This document shows positions 46,991 through 58,135 of a DNA stretch of 64,000 bases, piece after piece (within the stretch, counting starts at the first letter, position 1; the number at the start of each line of letters is the position of its first letter). The notes beneath the pieces are model-generated. The model was not told the origin of the DNA. It did not search any database and saw only the letters and a list, made by a program, of their open reading frames with translations. Source of the DNA: Apoderus coryli (taxonomy: Eukaryota; Arthropoda; Insecta; Coleoptera; Attelabidae); contig OU452199.1 of NCBI GenBank assembly GCA_911728435.2, positions 21,524,860-21,588,859 on the forward strand, given 5' to 3'. The position numbers were made by a program, and so were the translations under genes.

Positions 46991-47561
46991 ATTTATATTG
47001 TACTTCCGGCTCATTATTGCGGTAATTGTTACTTGATACTTAAGTATGTGACAGCTCTTCAGCAATTAATTCTATTACAAATAAGGTAGAAAATGGATGT
47101 ACCTATTGTATATTATTTGTAAAATTTATTACAAGATGTGGGTAACATCTCTGATTAGAGCATAGTACAATTTTATTAAAGTAGGTATGTACAAATTCAA
47201 AAATTAAAACACTGTTATTTATGTGTAATGTTTATTAAATAAATGCATTCTTTTTTTACAAAAAACCCTGTTTTTCTTTATATAAATACCTATACAGTGT
47301 ATAATGTATTTGTAAATCATTATTTAGATTATAGATACCTAAGTGGCTACAATAAAGTTGGTTAAAATAAAAAGTGTTTTACTTGGAAAGAATCCATTAC
47401 AAGTGTTTTATCAAGAATTTTAGTGAAGTTTGATTGTACAATTTGCTGGTCGAATCTGTAACAAATAAAAATATCACTTAGATTTTGCATCTATAATTCT
47501 AAATTGGAAAATCCACTAAATAATACTCGTAATATTCTACTTAAAATGTATCACAAACTAC

Positions 47562-48058
47562 CTACTCTTTCATATTTTGTGGAATATTTGATATAGGTAG
47601 CAAAAAAGTAGATCTAGAGACACACATACCGGCTTTAGTTTTCCTGTACAAAACTAAACTTCTCTGAGGTGGAGGCCTTCTCTTCTTTACTGGTTTAGAA
47701 AATGAGAAGAAGGGAACAGCATTACTCTTTAATTTGCGAGTGCCATCTTCTCTAGTTTTTTCCCACATTTCAGGAGTAAAGTGAACCTGAATACGTATAT
47801 CAAGTACAAGTGAGAAATAACTACCATTAAATTATGTATAAAAATAAAGCATAATATATTTTTGTAGTGCTGTTACGCCTAGATTAAGTATATTACTATT
47901 ACTAACCTCACACAAGCATGATTAATCAGTAGGTTGCCAGTTGTCCCTCCGGCTCTTATTAACCATTGCTTGCTTCTTTCAAGATCTTTTGGGAAGGTTT
48001 TCGTAACAAATCCTTTTCTGGCAGAATTACTGCAACCCACAACAGCACAGCCAGGCAT
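47562..48058 (-). pseudogene. THAP-domain exons, right arm copy
   Basis: Minus-strand mirror of the left copy. Exon 1 starts at ATG 48058 (MPGCAVVGCSNSARKGF, FPKDLERSKQWLI) but a 1-nt deletion after WLI shifts the frame. The same TAA triplet seen in the left arm is present in its original frame. Exon 2 reads EMWEKTREDGTRKLKSN and later SKPVKKRRPPPQR, ending near a GCCG/GTATGTG donor at about 47630, beyond which the left arm has no match. Not translatable as a complete THAP domain. Confidence 0.78.
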
Positions 48059-48692
48059 TATTGTTCTACTACAAACACAAACAGAATTATTTAAAACATT
48101 GTTATTATGTACACATATATTTTCGTGCAAAATAATGACAAAAAACTTGTTTTTTTTTATAACACAACACAGTCTTAGGTTATGTTATTTTAATCGACGA
48201 GCCAAATGATCCAAACGGACTTTATGAGCTGTGGAAATACATTTATGCGTGAGCATTATTTCTAGGCATCTATGTAACTAATTATTATTTATGTAACTAA
48301 TTGTTATTATTATTTATAACTGATTCTGTAACGCCGTGCAATACGCGATTGGTACATACTTATTTTCTCAGCAAAACCACTCTTTTAAACAGGGTTTGAA
48401 ATAACAATTATAGTCTTAAAAGAATTACTAACACACTATTAACAAGTCTTCAATCGCAAATGTTTATAAATATAATAATTAATACTAAAATTTGTACAAA
48501 AACTTTCAACGTCCGAATGCCTCCATAAGAACCCCATGTAAAAAAAAGTAAACAAACAAAAAGTGTGCAGATTAATGCCGGACCGGAAACCACGTTTTTC
48601 AGTCAGCCAATAAAAAACAAGACAACTTTTTTAACATTGAACTATACCCTAATGACATCACTGTTATAATATATAGTCACTGTACAGAATCC

Positions 48693-49293
48693 ACGTAATG
48701 GATTTGTGGCGAATGTTGTTTTCCATTATAAAAGTTCGTCGGTATAGAAAAGCAAAAGAGGAAACATGGAAAGTTGGAATGAAGTAGAAATAGAGACAGT
48801 TTTTATTTGTTTTGTAGTTTTACTACGGTATTTACTACGATGATCGAGTTAAACCGCACCAAATAGCTAATTTTAATATTAAAATAATTTATTCCAATGA
48901 TACAGGGTCGCAACAAAGACACTTCTGTTAAATAAATTGATAATGAATATTTTAATTCAAACGTAAGAAAAAAACAACAAATCCTGAAACTTTGACACCC
49001 AGTATCTCAGAAACAAAGCTTCCACGGATATGTTTGTATGAGATTTTGATCTCTAAAAACTACTATATACAGGGGCATCGGAATTATTGAAAAATAAAAT
49101 AAAAGTTTGTTTCGTTGGAATATATGATTATTAAGAATGTTTGTTTTGGAGATCTTTAAGGCCATTTTCATGTGTTTTTTTAAAAAAATATCCTCATAGC
49201 CTTTCACCAAAAAAGTTTTAATTATTCTAAGTTATATGTTAGTTAATTCAGACATTCTTAACAATCTGAGAAACTCTTTGTGACTTCATTTTT
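48693..49293. other. AT-rich intergenic DNA
   Basis: No gene recognised. TACAGGGTCGCAACAAAGAC at about 48902 and TATACAGGGGCATCGGAAT at 49065 resemble MITE termini but are unpaired. Confidence 0.5.
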
Positions 49294-49560
49294 TAAAATA
49301 AATTTTCAAATGAAATAATCAAGACTTAATCTCACAATTTTTGCTTTATTTTTGGCTACCGGTTTCGCTGTAATATGCACAGCATCATCAGGCCAGCAAA
49401 ATATCACTTAGATACATAATTTGTCGAACAGCAATTATGTATTTAAGTGATATTTTGCTGGCCTGATGATGCTGTGCATATTACAGCGAAACCGGTAGCC
49501 ATAAATAAAACAAAAATTGTGAGATTAAGTCTTGATTATTTGAAAATTGATTTTAAATTC
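49294..49560. repeat. Palindromic element, arms about 128 bp, loop about 11 bp
   Basis: The left arm (about 49294-49422) and right arm (about 49434-49560) are near-perfect reverse complements, containing GGCTACCGGTTTCGCTGTAA and its mirror TTACAGCGAAACCGGTAGCC. The centre reads GTCGAACAGCA. Each arm contains CTGATGA followed 18 nt later by GAAAC, a hammerhead-ribozyme-like arrangement (see findings). No coding capacity. Confidence 0.88.
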
Positions 49561-50359
49561 AGATATTGTTATGAATCAAAAAAAAAATCAGATAAGACTT
49601 AAATATCTCGTAGAATATATAATTTTTTTGCAAAATCAACATTTTTTGAGATACTTTAATTCCTTGATTATTCTAAAATAAAATGCAAATTTTTCAACAT
49701 TTTTAAATAATATTCAATAAAACAACAAAATGAATCCCACAAGTATATTTGCATTTGGTTTAGAAAAATACATAATTTATAAATTTTTAAAAAATTGAAC
49801 AAATAAAATATATACAAAAAATCTTACAGATTATACACTAAATTCTCCTTAATACTAAATACAAATTAAAACAACAATTATATATTTAATATATTATTCA
49901 TAGTATAAACTATATTGCAAGAAAAAACATTTGTTAAAATTCTTTGGCACATGATATAATATACACAAAATTATAAATATTATTATATTTTACATTTTCA
50001 TAGGTACGTAAAATATTTATATAGGAACTATGAAATTATTAAAAAATGTTTTTCTACCCTCATATTTACATGTTTATAATAAATTTTTTTAATAATTTTA
50101 CTTCAGTTATATATACACAAAAATAAGGCAAATATAAATACATAATATATACACTAATTAAATTTGTACAAAGTTAATTATAGAAAAAATAAAAAATTCG
50201 ATGGTGTCCATTTTGTCTGAACATTTTACAAGTTCTAAAGAAATTTTCAAGATATTCTAGAAAACCATCGAATTTTACAAAATTAAATATTGACTATACA
50301 TATATACAGTTTAAAATTAAAACCAAAAAATTCACAAACATTATTTACAAAAATTACCA
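49561..50359. other. AT-rich DNA downstream of the distal-antenna-like gene, probable 3' UTR
   Basis: Very AT-rich, with several AATAAA/TTTATT strings on the minus strand (for example near 49790-49805 and 50185), so polyadenylation of the minus-strand gene could occur here. No other gene. Confidence 0.4.
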
Positions 50360-51310
50360 TTATTTTCGCCTCTTTTTCTCAGGCTTACTGACTGTCCCAT
50401 CTAACTTCTGAACATCATCATTTAGATGCCCAAGAAGATACCGAAATAAATTCATGAATGTTGAGGTCGCCATTGGATAGTTATCTTTCAACATAACATC
50501 TTCAAAAAATTTCCCAGCCAGCAGAGCAGCCTTTAATCGATCATCGCGATTTGTCAATTTATTACAGCCCGTAAAGAACTCTTCCAAATTGGAAAAGTTC
50601 ACATTCCTCAACATAAAAGACTGATCAAAACGTATTTGTGGTTGGGGAAATGTAGCACAAATTCCTCCAGTTGATAAGTTAGAATTAGTGGTAGTAGTAC
50701 TTACTGAAGCACGAGATTGAAGCCGCCATTGTGAATGTGCTGGCGTTGAATTAACACTATTGCTATTATTATGTGAAGTCGTGGTTGCCTGCGAACTTCC
50801 ACTGCCACTCATTAACAGATAATTCAACTGGTGTTGAAGGTTCTGCACATAAGCTGTTTGATACATTTCTAACGCCGAAATTTCTGCTGCCGGGACCGGG
50901 ACTGCTGCTGTTTGTATTGGCGCACGTTTTGGTTCCAACAACTGTGTTAAAGGTCTCACTCCAAAATAATTCGAAACATTATTTTCTGTCCGCGGTGACT
51001 CGCAAAAGTTACTGCTCATTCCAGAACTACCAGGAATTGCACTACTATTACTCTTGTTTAAATAAATTTTTGCCCGCTTTATTGGCGGTTCACCACCAGA
51101 TTTATCACTTGATTTCGCAACTAAATTTTGAATTTTGTCGACATTTTTAAACCACCCGCGCAGTGTCGATTCCGGTACTCCAATGTCCCGTGCCACTGAA
51201 GCTTTGCTTTCATGATTATCACGAACTCGACAGATAGCTTCCAGCTTCATTTCTGGCGTTATTGACATTGAGCGTTTACCTTTAAACGGCATTTTAGGCT
51301 CCATTATCAC
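50360..51310 (-). CDS. dan: Distal antenna-like protein with a pipsqueak-type helix-turn-helix
   Basis: An intact single-exon frame of 316 codons. Residues about 14-60 form a psq-type DNA-binding domain: ITPEMKLEAICRVRDNH, then SKASVARDIGVPESTLRGW, the near-diagnostic stretch of Drosophila distal antenna/distal antenna-related proteins. A low-complexity Ser/Asn/Thr-rich middle follows, then a conserved-looking C-terminal helical region (LEEFFTGCN, LKAALLAGKFFEDVM, FMNLFRYLLGHL) and a basic KPEKKRRK tail that could be a nuclear localisation signal. In flies these factors act in antennal and eye development. Starts are possible at Met 1, 3 or 7; MPFKGKRS resembles the fly N-terminus best. No stops or frameshifts. 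It could be a paralogue rather than the dan orthologue. Confidence 0.75.
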   Translation of the reverse strand: MIMEPKMPFKGKRSMSITPEMKLEAICRVRDNHESKASVARDIGVPESTLRGWFKNVDKIQNLVAKSSDKSGGEPPIKRAKIYLNKSNSSAIPGSSGMSSNFCESPRTENNVSNYFGVRPLTQLLEPKRAPIQTAAVPVPAAEISALEMYQTAYVQNLQHQLNYLLMSGSGSSQATTTSHNNSNSVNSTPAHSQWRLQSRASVSTTTTNSNLSTGGICATFPQPQIRFDQSFMLRNVNFSNLEEFFTGCNKLTNRDDRLKAALLAGKFFEDVMLKDNYPMATSTFMNLFRYLLGHLNDDVQKLDGTVSKPEKKRRK

Positions 51311-51711
51311 GTCTTTATTATTATAAAATTATATAAACACTTAACTAACTTTACGACAAAACCAACACGAGCTTTCGTTTATATAAATTAGAGTTAACAC
51401 CACGAAATTTCACTACAAACTGACGCGTGCTCAAAAAGTTTTATAAACTCATAATAACTTTATCTCAATCACAACAACCGAATAAGGTAAAAATTCACAC
51501 AAGCCTTGTAAGTTGTAAGCGGTACTGAGGAATGAGAAGACGGGCTAGGAACCAGAGTTCTTATACGACAGCCAGGTACCATTCCGCTAGCTTGACAACC
51601 CTTAAACTAAATCTAAAAGGCAATAAAATACCCATGGTGTAATAACACAATAGTATTGAACTCTATTTAAATATACAAATATACCTGCCTAATAATATAT
51701 TCGACGAATCA
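51311..51711. promoter_or_regulatory. Upstream region of the distal-antenna-like gene
   Basis: About 250 bp of moderately balanced composition upstream of the minus-strand ATG, then AT-rich DNA. No certain TATA element; TTATAAAACTCATAATAAC near 51440 is on the plus strand. Assignment as promoter is by position only. Confidence 0.3.
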
Positions 51712-51781
51712 TCCTGAAATTTGGTATAAAAATAAAATACTATTGGGCAATAATCTTTTATTTTTATACCAAATTTCAGGA
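51712..51781. repeat. Perfect 26-bp inverted repeat with 18-bp spacer
   Basis: TCCTGAAATTTGGTATAAAA.. at 51712-51737 is exactly complementary to 51756-51781. The wording CCAAATTTCAGGA recalls the CCAAATTTGGT string of the local Helentron-like repeats. Probably a small MITE-like hairpin. Confidence 0.8.
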
Positions 51782-53084
51782 TTTTTAATTATTTTGCATA
51801 CCAGCAAAAAAAAATGTAAATAATTTTTGGGCTAAATGAGGTTCTGTGCTAAGGGTTATAGAGCGAAGCCGTCCAAAAGATTCATCTTCGTGGAAATTGG
51901 AGATTTGGTATAGGAGGGTAGTTGCAGTCCTTCGTGTGCTTGGTAATTTCGACCAAGTACCTTGGGGAAATAGTTTGCCTGCACCAAACCATTAATAATA
52001 ATATCATAATAATAATTTATTGGTGTATAGAACTATCAAAAGCATTACATATGTCAATATAAAAACAAAAAACATCCCTAAACAATAAACAAAAACAACA
52101 TATTTTGGTACATACAGTGTGTCGAAAGATCAGCGTTAAAATTGATGAAAAAAAAGGAAGTTGAAATGTTAAATTTTAAGGCTGTATTTAAGACTTTTAG
52201 ATTCTTCTACAAAAAAAAAACATCTTTACATCTAGTGCGACGTTTCGGTGCCATGATTTGCACTATATGCCTAAATTGTTTGAAAAAAACATTGAGTTTT
52301 ATATTGTAAAATTATGTATTTTAAACATGTAAACGTCCTCTTTTTGTTTGTATAACTTAATCGTATTGTTCGTTTTTGGTGAAAATTGATGAAGGTAAAA
52401 ATTATGGCATCGAAACATCGCGTCGCTCTAGATGTACAGTTTTTGACAGCATAATAAACCTGCGCAATTAGAATTGTGTCTTAAATATAAATAATAAGGT
52501 TCAAGAATAAGAAACAATTATTTTTATGTAAAAACAAACTATTTTCACCAAGAAAATGGCAAAAAAAATAAAAATCACCCTGTAGGTATACCGAAAACTA
52601 ATCAATTTGACACATTTTCAAAAAACACGTCCTCAAAAACACTGTATAGCTCCTTCTTCGATCATTTCCAGAAACCATTAACAAAATATTTGGTTATCGT
52701 AACCGATTTCAGCAAGAGCTAAATTCGATAATTTAGTCACAACCTTAAAATATTCACCAAATCTGCACTTCATTAAAACGTTATACAAATTTCAAATAAA
52801 ATCGAGTGTTGGTTTTTTTATTTTCATAAACCCCTTTTTGCACGCTGCTCATTTTCCTTACAAGTTCTTTCTTGATCTCAATATTTTATTGTTTATTTAA
52901 AAAAAGGAAAACAAGCCTCGTTTGGATCGCAAATAAAAAGCCATTTCGCACCAAGAAAATACTCCCGAATCTCCACGGCTAAATTATTTGAATTGGACTA
53001 CGAGGTATTGTCGGCGAGGGGTCAACCATCACGGAAACAACATGGAATACCTAAACAATGCCATCAAATATGGGACATTTTTCT
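51782..53084. other. AT-rich intergenic DNA with a weak inverted pair
   Basis: CATCTAGTGCGACGTTTCGG near 52229 and CGAAACATCGCGTCGCTCTA near 52410 are loosely inverted around 150 bp, suggesting an old small element. No gene is recognised. Confidence 0.45.
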
Positions 53085-53520
53085 GTTCGGGGGTTGACCC
53101 CTTTTCCACTATTTACGAACGCCTCTGTAAGCAACTTTTTTATGACACTTTCCATATATTACATTCTATCAAAGCTATAAAAAACTAGTCAAAATTTCTG
53201 CTATGTTTAGGCAATATGTTTTATTTTTGGGTTTTAACCCCTTTTTACACTTTTTTCGAACGCCAATGTGATCTAGTTTTCTATGTTAAATGTTCTAAGT
53301 TATATTCTATTAAATCAATCAAAAATTAATCAATATTTCCGATAAGTTTAAGAACTATAGATTTTTTTAATTTTTGAACCCTTTTTTAAACCTCTTGCCT
53401 ACGCTCAATGTTTCCTAAATGTTAATCAGCACCTAGACATACATTTACTACTTTTGTACCTAATTTGCTTCAAATATGTTTAGTGGTTTTCCAGTTATTG
53501 TGGATATGACAGCCTCCATA
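53085..53520 (+). mobile_element. Diverged internal fragment of the Helentron-like family (H6)
   Basis: It contains the family modules (CCACTATTTACGAACGCCTC, TTCGAACGCCAATGTG, GATAAGTTTAAGAACTAT, CCTACGCTCAATGTTTCC) but more diverged than H1-H4. It lacks both ends and the microsatellite. Confidence 0.75.
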
Positions 53521-54994
53521 AATATAAATACATAATATAATATTATTTCATATATAGAGGTAAAAACGATAAGCTCACATACACCAACCCTCGTAAAATT
53601 ATTTTAAATTGAAGAAAGGTACTAGATAAAGGTACCTAGGTTGCCTAAGACATCTGAAAATATTCAAATTTAAACCCATTTGTTAATATTTTTACAATGC
53701 AGTGTAAAATAAAATAAGACCTTTAATGACACACTGCAAGTATTAAAAGAAACCCATGCCAATATTTATTACCTTTTTCAAATTATAAATTAATTTCTTA
53801 ATCCTCTTAAGACCCTTATGACGGGCAGGTATTATTTGCTTAAACCGTCTGAACAAAAACAAAATTGTATCTACCGGCCTTTCCTATCAATGTTTAAATA
53901 GAGATTTAAATAACATGTCCAAAACTACCCCGCATAAAAAAAATATCATTACGAAGGAGCCATATTTACGGCCTTGTAAAAACCTTTCTTTGGAAATCAT
54001 TAGCCACAACAAATAGAAATTATATTTGAACAAACAATATAATTTGAAAACACATTTTTCAACGACAAATAATATGTTTGTTGCAGTGGTGAGTCACGAC
54101 TTATTTGAAGATGATAACGTGATTCGGTTTTTCACTAATTTCACTTTGGAGGCCTAAAAACTGTTTTCTATAGGAAAAAAACCCGATATGTCAGCCAAAA
54201 TATTGGAAACGGTATAGGAGTTACAATGGCGGTTAAATTAGAGAAAAGTTGTACAACTTAAACACCTTTTAAATTGTGTTTTGGAAAGTAAACTAACTTT
54301 AGCCGCTTTCGAGAATGTTTGCTTTTAGTTTTTATTTATTTCTGATATTATTTTTTCAGATAAAAAAAATTAAAAGCACTTTCTCAATGTTGCTTTTTAA
54401 GGAGAATAAAATACCGTTTACAAATTTTCACGACGACGTTTCGTTTTTGAAACACCATCATCAAATTACTTTATTATATTCTAATAAAAGTTATAGGTTC
54501 CAACTACATAACTGGTGAAATTTTAAACGCAATTTTCTCGAGAATTATAGGAGCAAATATCAAATGTAACCTATCGCTGTAAAACAGAAAAAATGCTTTA
54601 AAATAATGTATCACGACCCCTACAGCTATTTGAAAGTTTGGCGGTTGTGTCCATCCCTATCACAGGGCTAAAGCGATTCCAACCAAAAAAACTAATGCGT
54701 TCATCCTAGGACTCCCCCAAACTCATACACCAAAATTTAGCTCAATTGATTCAAGCGTTATCGTGGAAGAATACATTCAGACACACACACAGACAGAATT
54801 CCATTTGGAAATAGTCTTAATAGTCTTAAGGAACTTCCAGGTGGTTAGATCCGTCTTTATTTCAATTTTTTTTAGCGCGTTCATAATACTTTCCCTGTGC
54901 GGGAAAGTAAAACGTTGAACACCACTAAACAAACCACGATGTATGTGGGTACGACTTGTGTAGATGGCCAAATCAATAAATAATACACCTTGTA
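53521..54994. other. Intergenic DNA containing the end of another repeat family
   Basis: 54700-54800 reads CATACACCAAAATTTAGCTC, ATCGTGGAAGAATACATTC and a CA/CAGA microsatellite, a layout like a second HINE-type family, but its ends were not defined. Short frames at 53.0 and 54.3 kb look like chance. No gene. Confidence 0.45.
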
Positions 54995-55447
54995 TAGTGT
55001 GGCAAACGGATCTGTAACGGCGAAAGTAATTTGGACAAATTCCATATTGCCAGGTTTAATTACAGAGAAGCACTAGTGCTTGTCATGACGTAGTTTTAAT
55101 TTGAAAATCGATTTTTTACAATCACAACTAATGATGAAAAACGCAGAGTGGTTCTATTTTTATTTAAAATTATTTTAAACTAATATTTTTACTACTGAAT
55201 ATTAAAATAGAGAAACATTTCTCCAAAGATATTATGGGTTTCTGTAAAACCGGCAACACCACGACATATGGCTGTTTAAGACGCCGCCTGAACGATAATA
55301 ATAATTTGTGTATATCCCCACATGGGGATATTCGATTCGCAATTGGTGGAAACTGAAATATTTCCCGCCCTCCTCTCTTGGAATATCGAGTAATATTGAA
55401 TTTCCCCTTACCGACGTCGCGCTGTTACAGATCCGTTTGCCACACTA
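54995..55447. mobile_element. Inverted-repeat element T2, uninterrupted copy
   Basis: 453 bp with the same ends as T1 (TAGTGTGGCAAACGGATCTG and mirror), flanked by TATA at both ends. It lacks the Helentron-like insertion found in T1 and so shows the pre-insertion sequence. It also has small indels relative to T1 (GACGTCGCGC against GACGCCGCGC near the right end). Confidence 0.9.
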
Positions 55448-55517
55448 TACTCTAACCCACCTTGTTAATTTACTTAACCCTAAACAGATACCAATTACAT
55501 TACTGAATTTAACAATT

Positions 55518-57037
55518 TCAAATTAAAGAATGGATAATATGACGGAGTGCGGCTTTAAATCTATGTCCTGATAGAAGCTTTACATCATTCAGCAGCTGAT
55601 TATATACTTGTGCAATGTTATATGAAAATGACCGTTCGTACATAATCGATCGATGAGCAGGGGGCGTAATGGATAATTTGTGTCTAATATTAATATCATG
55701 AGCTGTTCCTCTAAACTGAACTCTATCAAATAAATACCCAGGACATCTATTCAATAAAACTTTATTAAAAAGCGTTAAGGAGTGAAATGTTCGCCTTTCG
55801 TTCATTTTAAGCCATCCTATCTCTCGAGTTTTGACGGTAATACCGCGCTCACGCCCCCGAATGCCTGATATAAGACGAACACACGAGTTTTGCATTAGTT
55901 GGATACGGCGCTGATCTACTGTTAATAAACAAGGTCCATACACCACGTCGCAGAAATTAAAGTGTGACAACACCAATGAATCGCACAAAAGTTTCTTCAC
56001 CTGAGTTGTTAAAATTTTCGTTGGCCATAGATCAACTTTAAGCTAGCAAATCTCAAACCAGTGTCAAGTGTAACGCCCAGATTCCTAGCCTCGTTCACGC
56101 AGTCTAGTCTCTGGTTTTCGATTCTAATATCAAGCAAATCACGAATTTGCTGCTGTAATTGCGGCTTACTAAAAAGCAGCAGTTGTGACTTACCAGGATT
56201 AATATCTAAGCAGTGGTCACGCGATGTCTTAACCAAGCTAGCCAAATCAGCATTAATATCACTGCCAGCCTGGACGACGGAACTCGGACAAAATGACCTA
56301 TACACCTGCATGTCATCCGCATATAAATGGACTGAACAGTGCTCCAGCTTTGTGACAAGCTGTGACGTATACAATGCAAACAAATTGGTCCCAAAATGGA
56401 TCCCTGCGGAACTCCCCCATTTGTTGAACAAACCTCGGAAGTTTTTCCATTCAATAGTACCGCCTGCCTTCGATCGCCCAAGAACCTCTCAATAAGACAT
56501 TTAGTCGAATCACCAAAACCCAAGTAATTGAGAATCGCCAACATCAACCCGTGATCAAGACGATCGAATGCCTTGGAATAATCCAAGAGCACGAGGGCAG
56601 TGGCCTCACTATCATCCAATGCTCGAAATGTCATCTGTAACTTTTAGCAGAGCAGTGCAGCAGCTATGATTTTCACGAAATTCCGATTGCACCTTCGGAA
56701 GAAGCCCAAACTCTTCTATATAGACTTTCATCTGATTGCAGAGTATTCTCTCAAGAATTTTAGACATCGCGGGTAAGATGCTTACAGGTCTGAGATCCCT
56801 CAGCTCCCTTGGATCCGACTTCTTTGGCAACGGGGCAATACTTGCGCACCGCCAACACTCGGGGTACGACTCCTGCTCAATGCAAGAGTTCACCAGATGA
56901 AGGATAAATGGCAGTATATAAGGAGAGCAGCGCTTCAACATTTCTGCACTGATACCATCCATGCCCACAGCCCTTGTTTTAATCTTAAACAAAGCCTCAC
57001 TGACCTCCTCGTACGACGCCATCCTGAAACAAAACAA
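55518..57037 (-). pseudogene. Non-LTR reverse transcriptase fragment (Jockey/CR1-like), three frame breaks
   Basis: On the minus strand from 57037: KTRAVGMDGISAEMLK, LRPVSILPAMSKILERIL, then (after a shift near 56630) TALVLLDYSKAFDRLDHGL and GGVPQGSILGP, then (shift near 56400) the catalytic HLYADDMQVYRSF. Near 56000 another shift leads to the C-terminal region (KLLCDSLVLSHFNFCDVVYG, QRRIQLMQNSCVRLI, ending RHIIHSLI and stop at 55518). All polymerase blocks are present in order, but in several frames, so it is dead. No endonuclease upstream: similarity stops at about 57040. Confidence 0.88.
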
Positions 57038-57793
57038 CTGTAGCGAAAATTCTCACGATTTTCTGCTACACTTATTTTATAAATAAAATAAGGTTTAACT
57101 AATCGAAATAGAATATTTTAATATTTTTAATGTTACATAGTGTGTTACAAAAGTCACACACTGTATTTATAAATTGTAATTAAGGTTGCGGAACTCTAGA
57201 TTTTGGAGACATTACTCTCATTGGTAGAATGGGTCACGTGGTGACGCCTATTTTTAAGGTACTGAAAACAATAAAAATCTAGAAGATTATCGTTCTCTCT
57301 GCTTCTGAACGTCGAAAGCAAAACATACAGATGAATTTCTGAAAATCCAAAGAAAGATTGAAAGACTGATGTAAGTGCGTAATAACGTAATAAGATTACC
57401 GTTGAGATGATGCATTGACGAATATGAGCATGATGATGAATGTTGGTATAAATAGAGGATTATCTAGTTTCGCTACGTGGTAGCGCTGGTGGTAAAGGTA
57501 ATGTTTTTTTAGCTCTCCATATCATATATGTAATATATAGTTGAAGATAGGTATAGAAAAGTATTAAACCAAAATACTCCAAAATTGATGAGGAATCCAA
57601 ACATATAATAATATACATAGGATGTACCATTTGAAATAAGAAATTTGGTAGCAATTTCCGGTAGTCGTACAAATTGACAATATTAGAGAATGATAGATTG
57701 GACTGACGTGAGTAATCACTTACATTTTCGAAATAATGACATATTTGCTTATCCCAAAACTTCTAAGGTACTACCGACTAGCAATCACCCTGT
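57038..57793. other. Intergenic DNA with a 31-bp Helentron-like terminus
   Basis: 57509-57539 (TTAGCTCTCCATATCATATA..) is a lone copy of the hairpin end of the Helentron-like family in minus orientation. The remainder has no recognised gene. Confidence 0.55.
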
Positions 57794-58135
57794 ATTTAAT
57801 GTTCCACATCATGGAACAAATTATGAGACTAGAGCTCCACTGTCAAGAGTTTCCACAATGACTAACAAATACAATTTTCAAAGAGAACTAGACTTCTTCA
57901 CAAATAATGTTCCTCAATTCATTGCTAATCTGCATAGATGTATGACCGATCTAAATAGTATATAAGTTGTGTATGTTGATCCTAATTTATTGAAGGGTGG
58001 GCATTCTGGTGTTTGAATAAGTTTAGTTATAATTAGTAGTGTATCATTTATTATATAAGTACCTAGTAGTACCATTTGTTTGTCTTGTAATTGGGCGTAA
58101 GCCTGTTAGGCAATAAAGATTTATTATTATTTAAT
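57794..58135 (+). mobile_element. 3' end of a non-LTR retrotransposon
   Basis: The plus strand reads FNVPHHGTNYETRAPLSR, later NKYNFQRELDFFTNNVPQF and a TAA at about 57963, the usual C-terminal tail of Jockey/CR1-type polymerases. A 3' UTR follows, ending GTAATTGGGCGTAAGCCTGT, AATAAAG and a TTATTATTATT microsatellite. It is strongly 5'-truncated and is the source type of the fragment found inside the Tigger element. Confidence 0.75.

Larger units (their letters stand above)
45854..48684. mobile_element. 2.83-kb inverted-repeat P/THAP-like element with an exact 8-bp target duplication
   Basis: The identical octamer CAGAATCC lies at 45846-45853 and 48685-48692. Between them the ends read TACAGTGACTATATAT and its mirror ATATATAGTCACTGTA. 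Similar sequence continues inward for about 1.06 kb on each side (about 45854-46918 and 47630-48684), around a unique 0.7-kb centre. Each arm carries the same THAP-domain exons in opposite orientation. An 8-bp duplication plus THAP coding sequence fits the P-element superfamily. No catalytic transposase region remains, so it would need a helper. Confidence 0.85.

Noticed and set aside
56061..56495. 144-codon plus-strand frame
   Set aside because: Antisense to the reverse-transcriptase fragment that has clear polymerase motifs on the minus strand.
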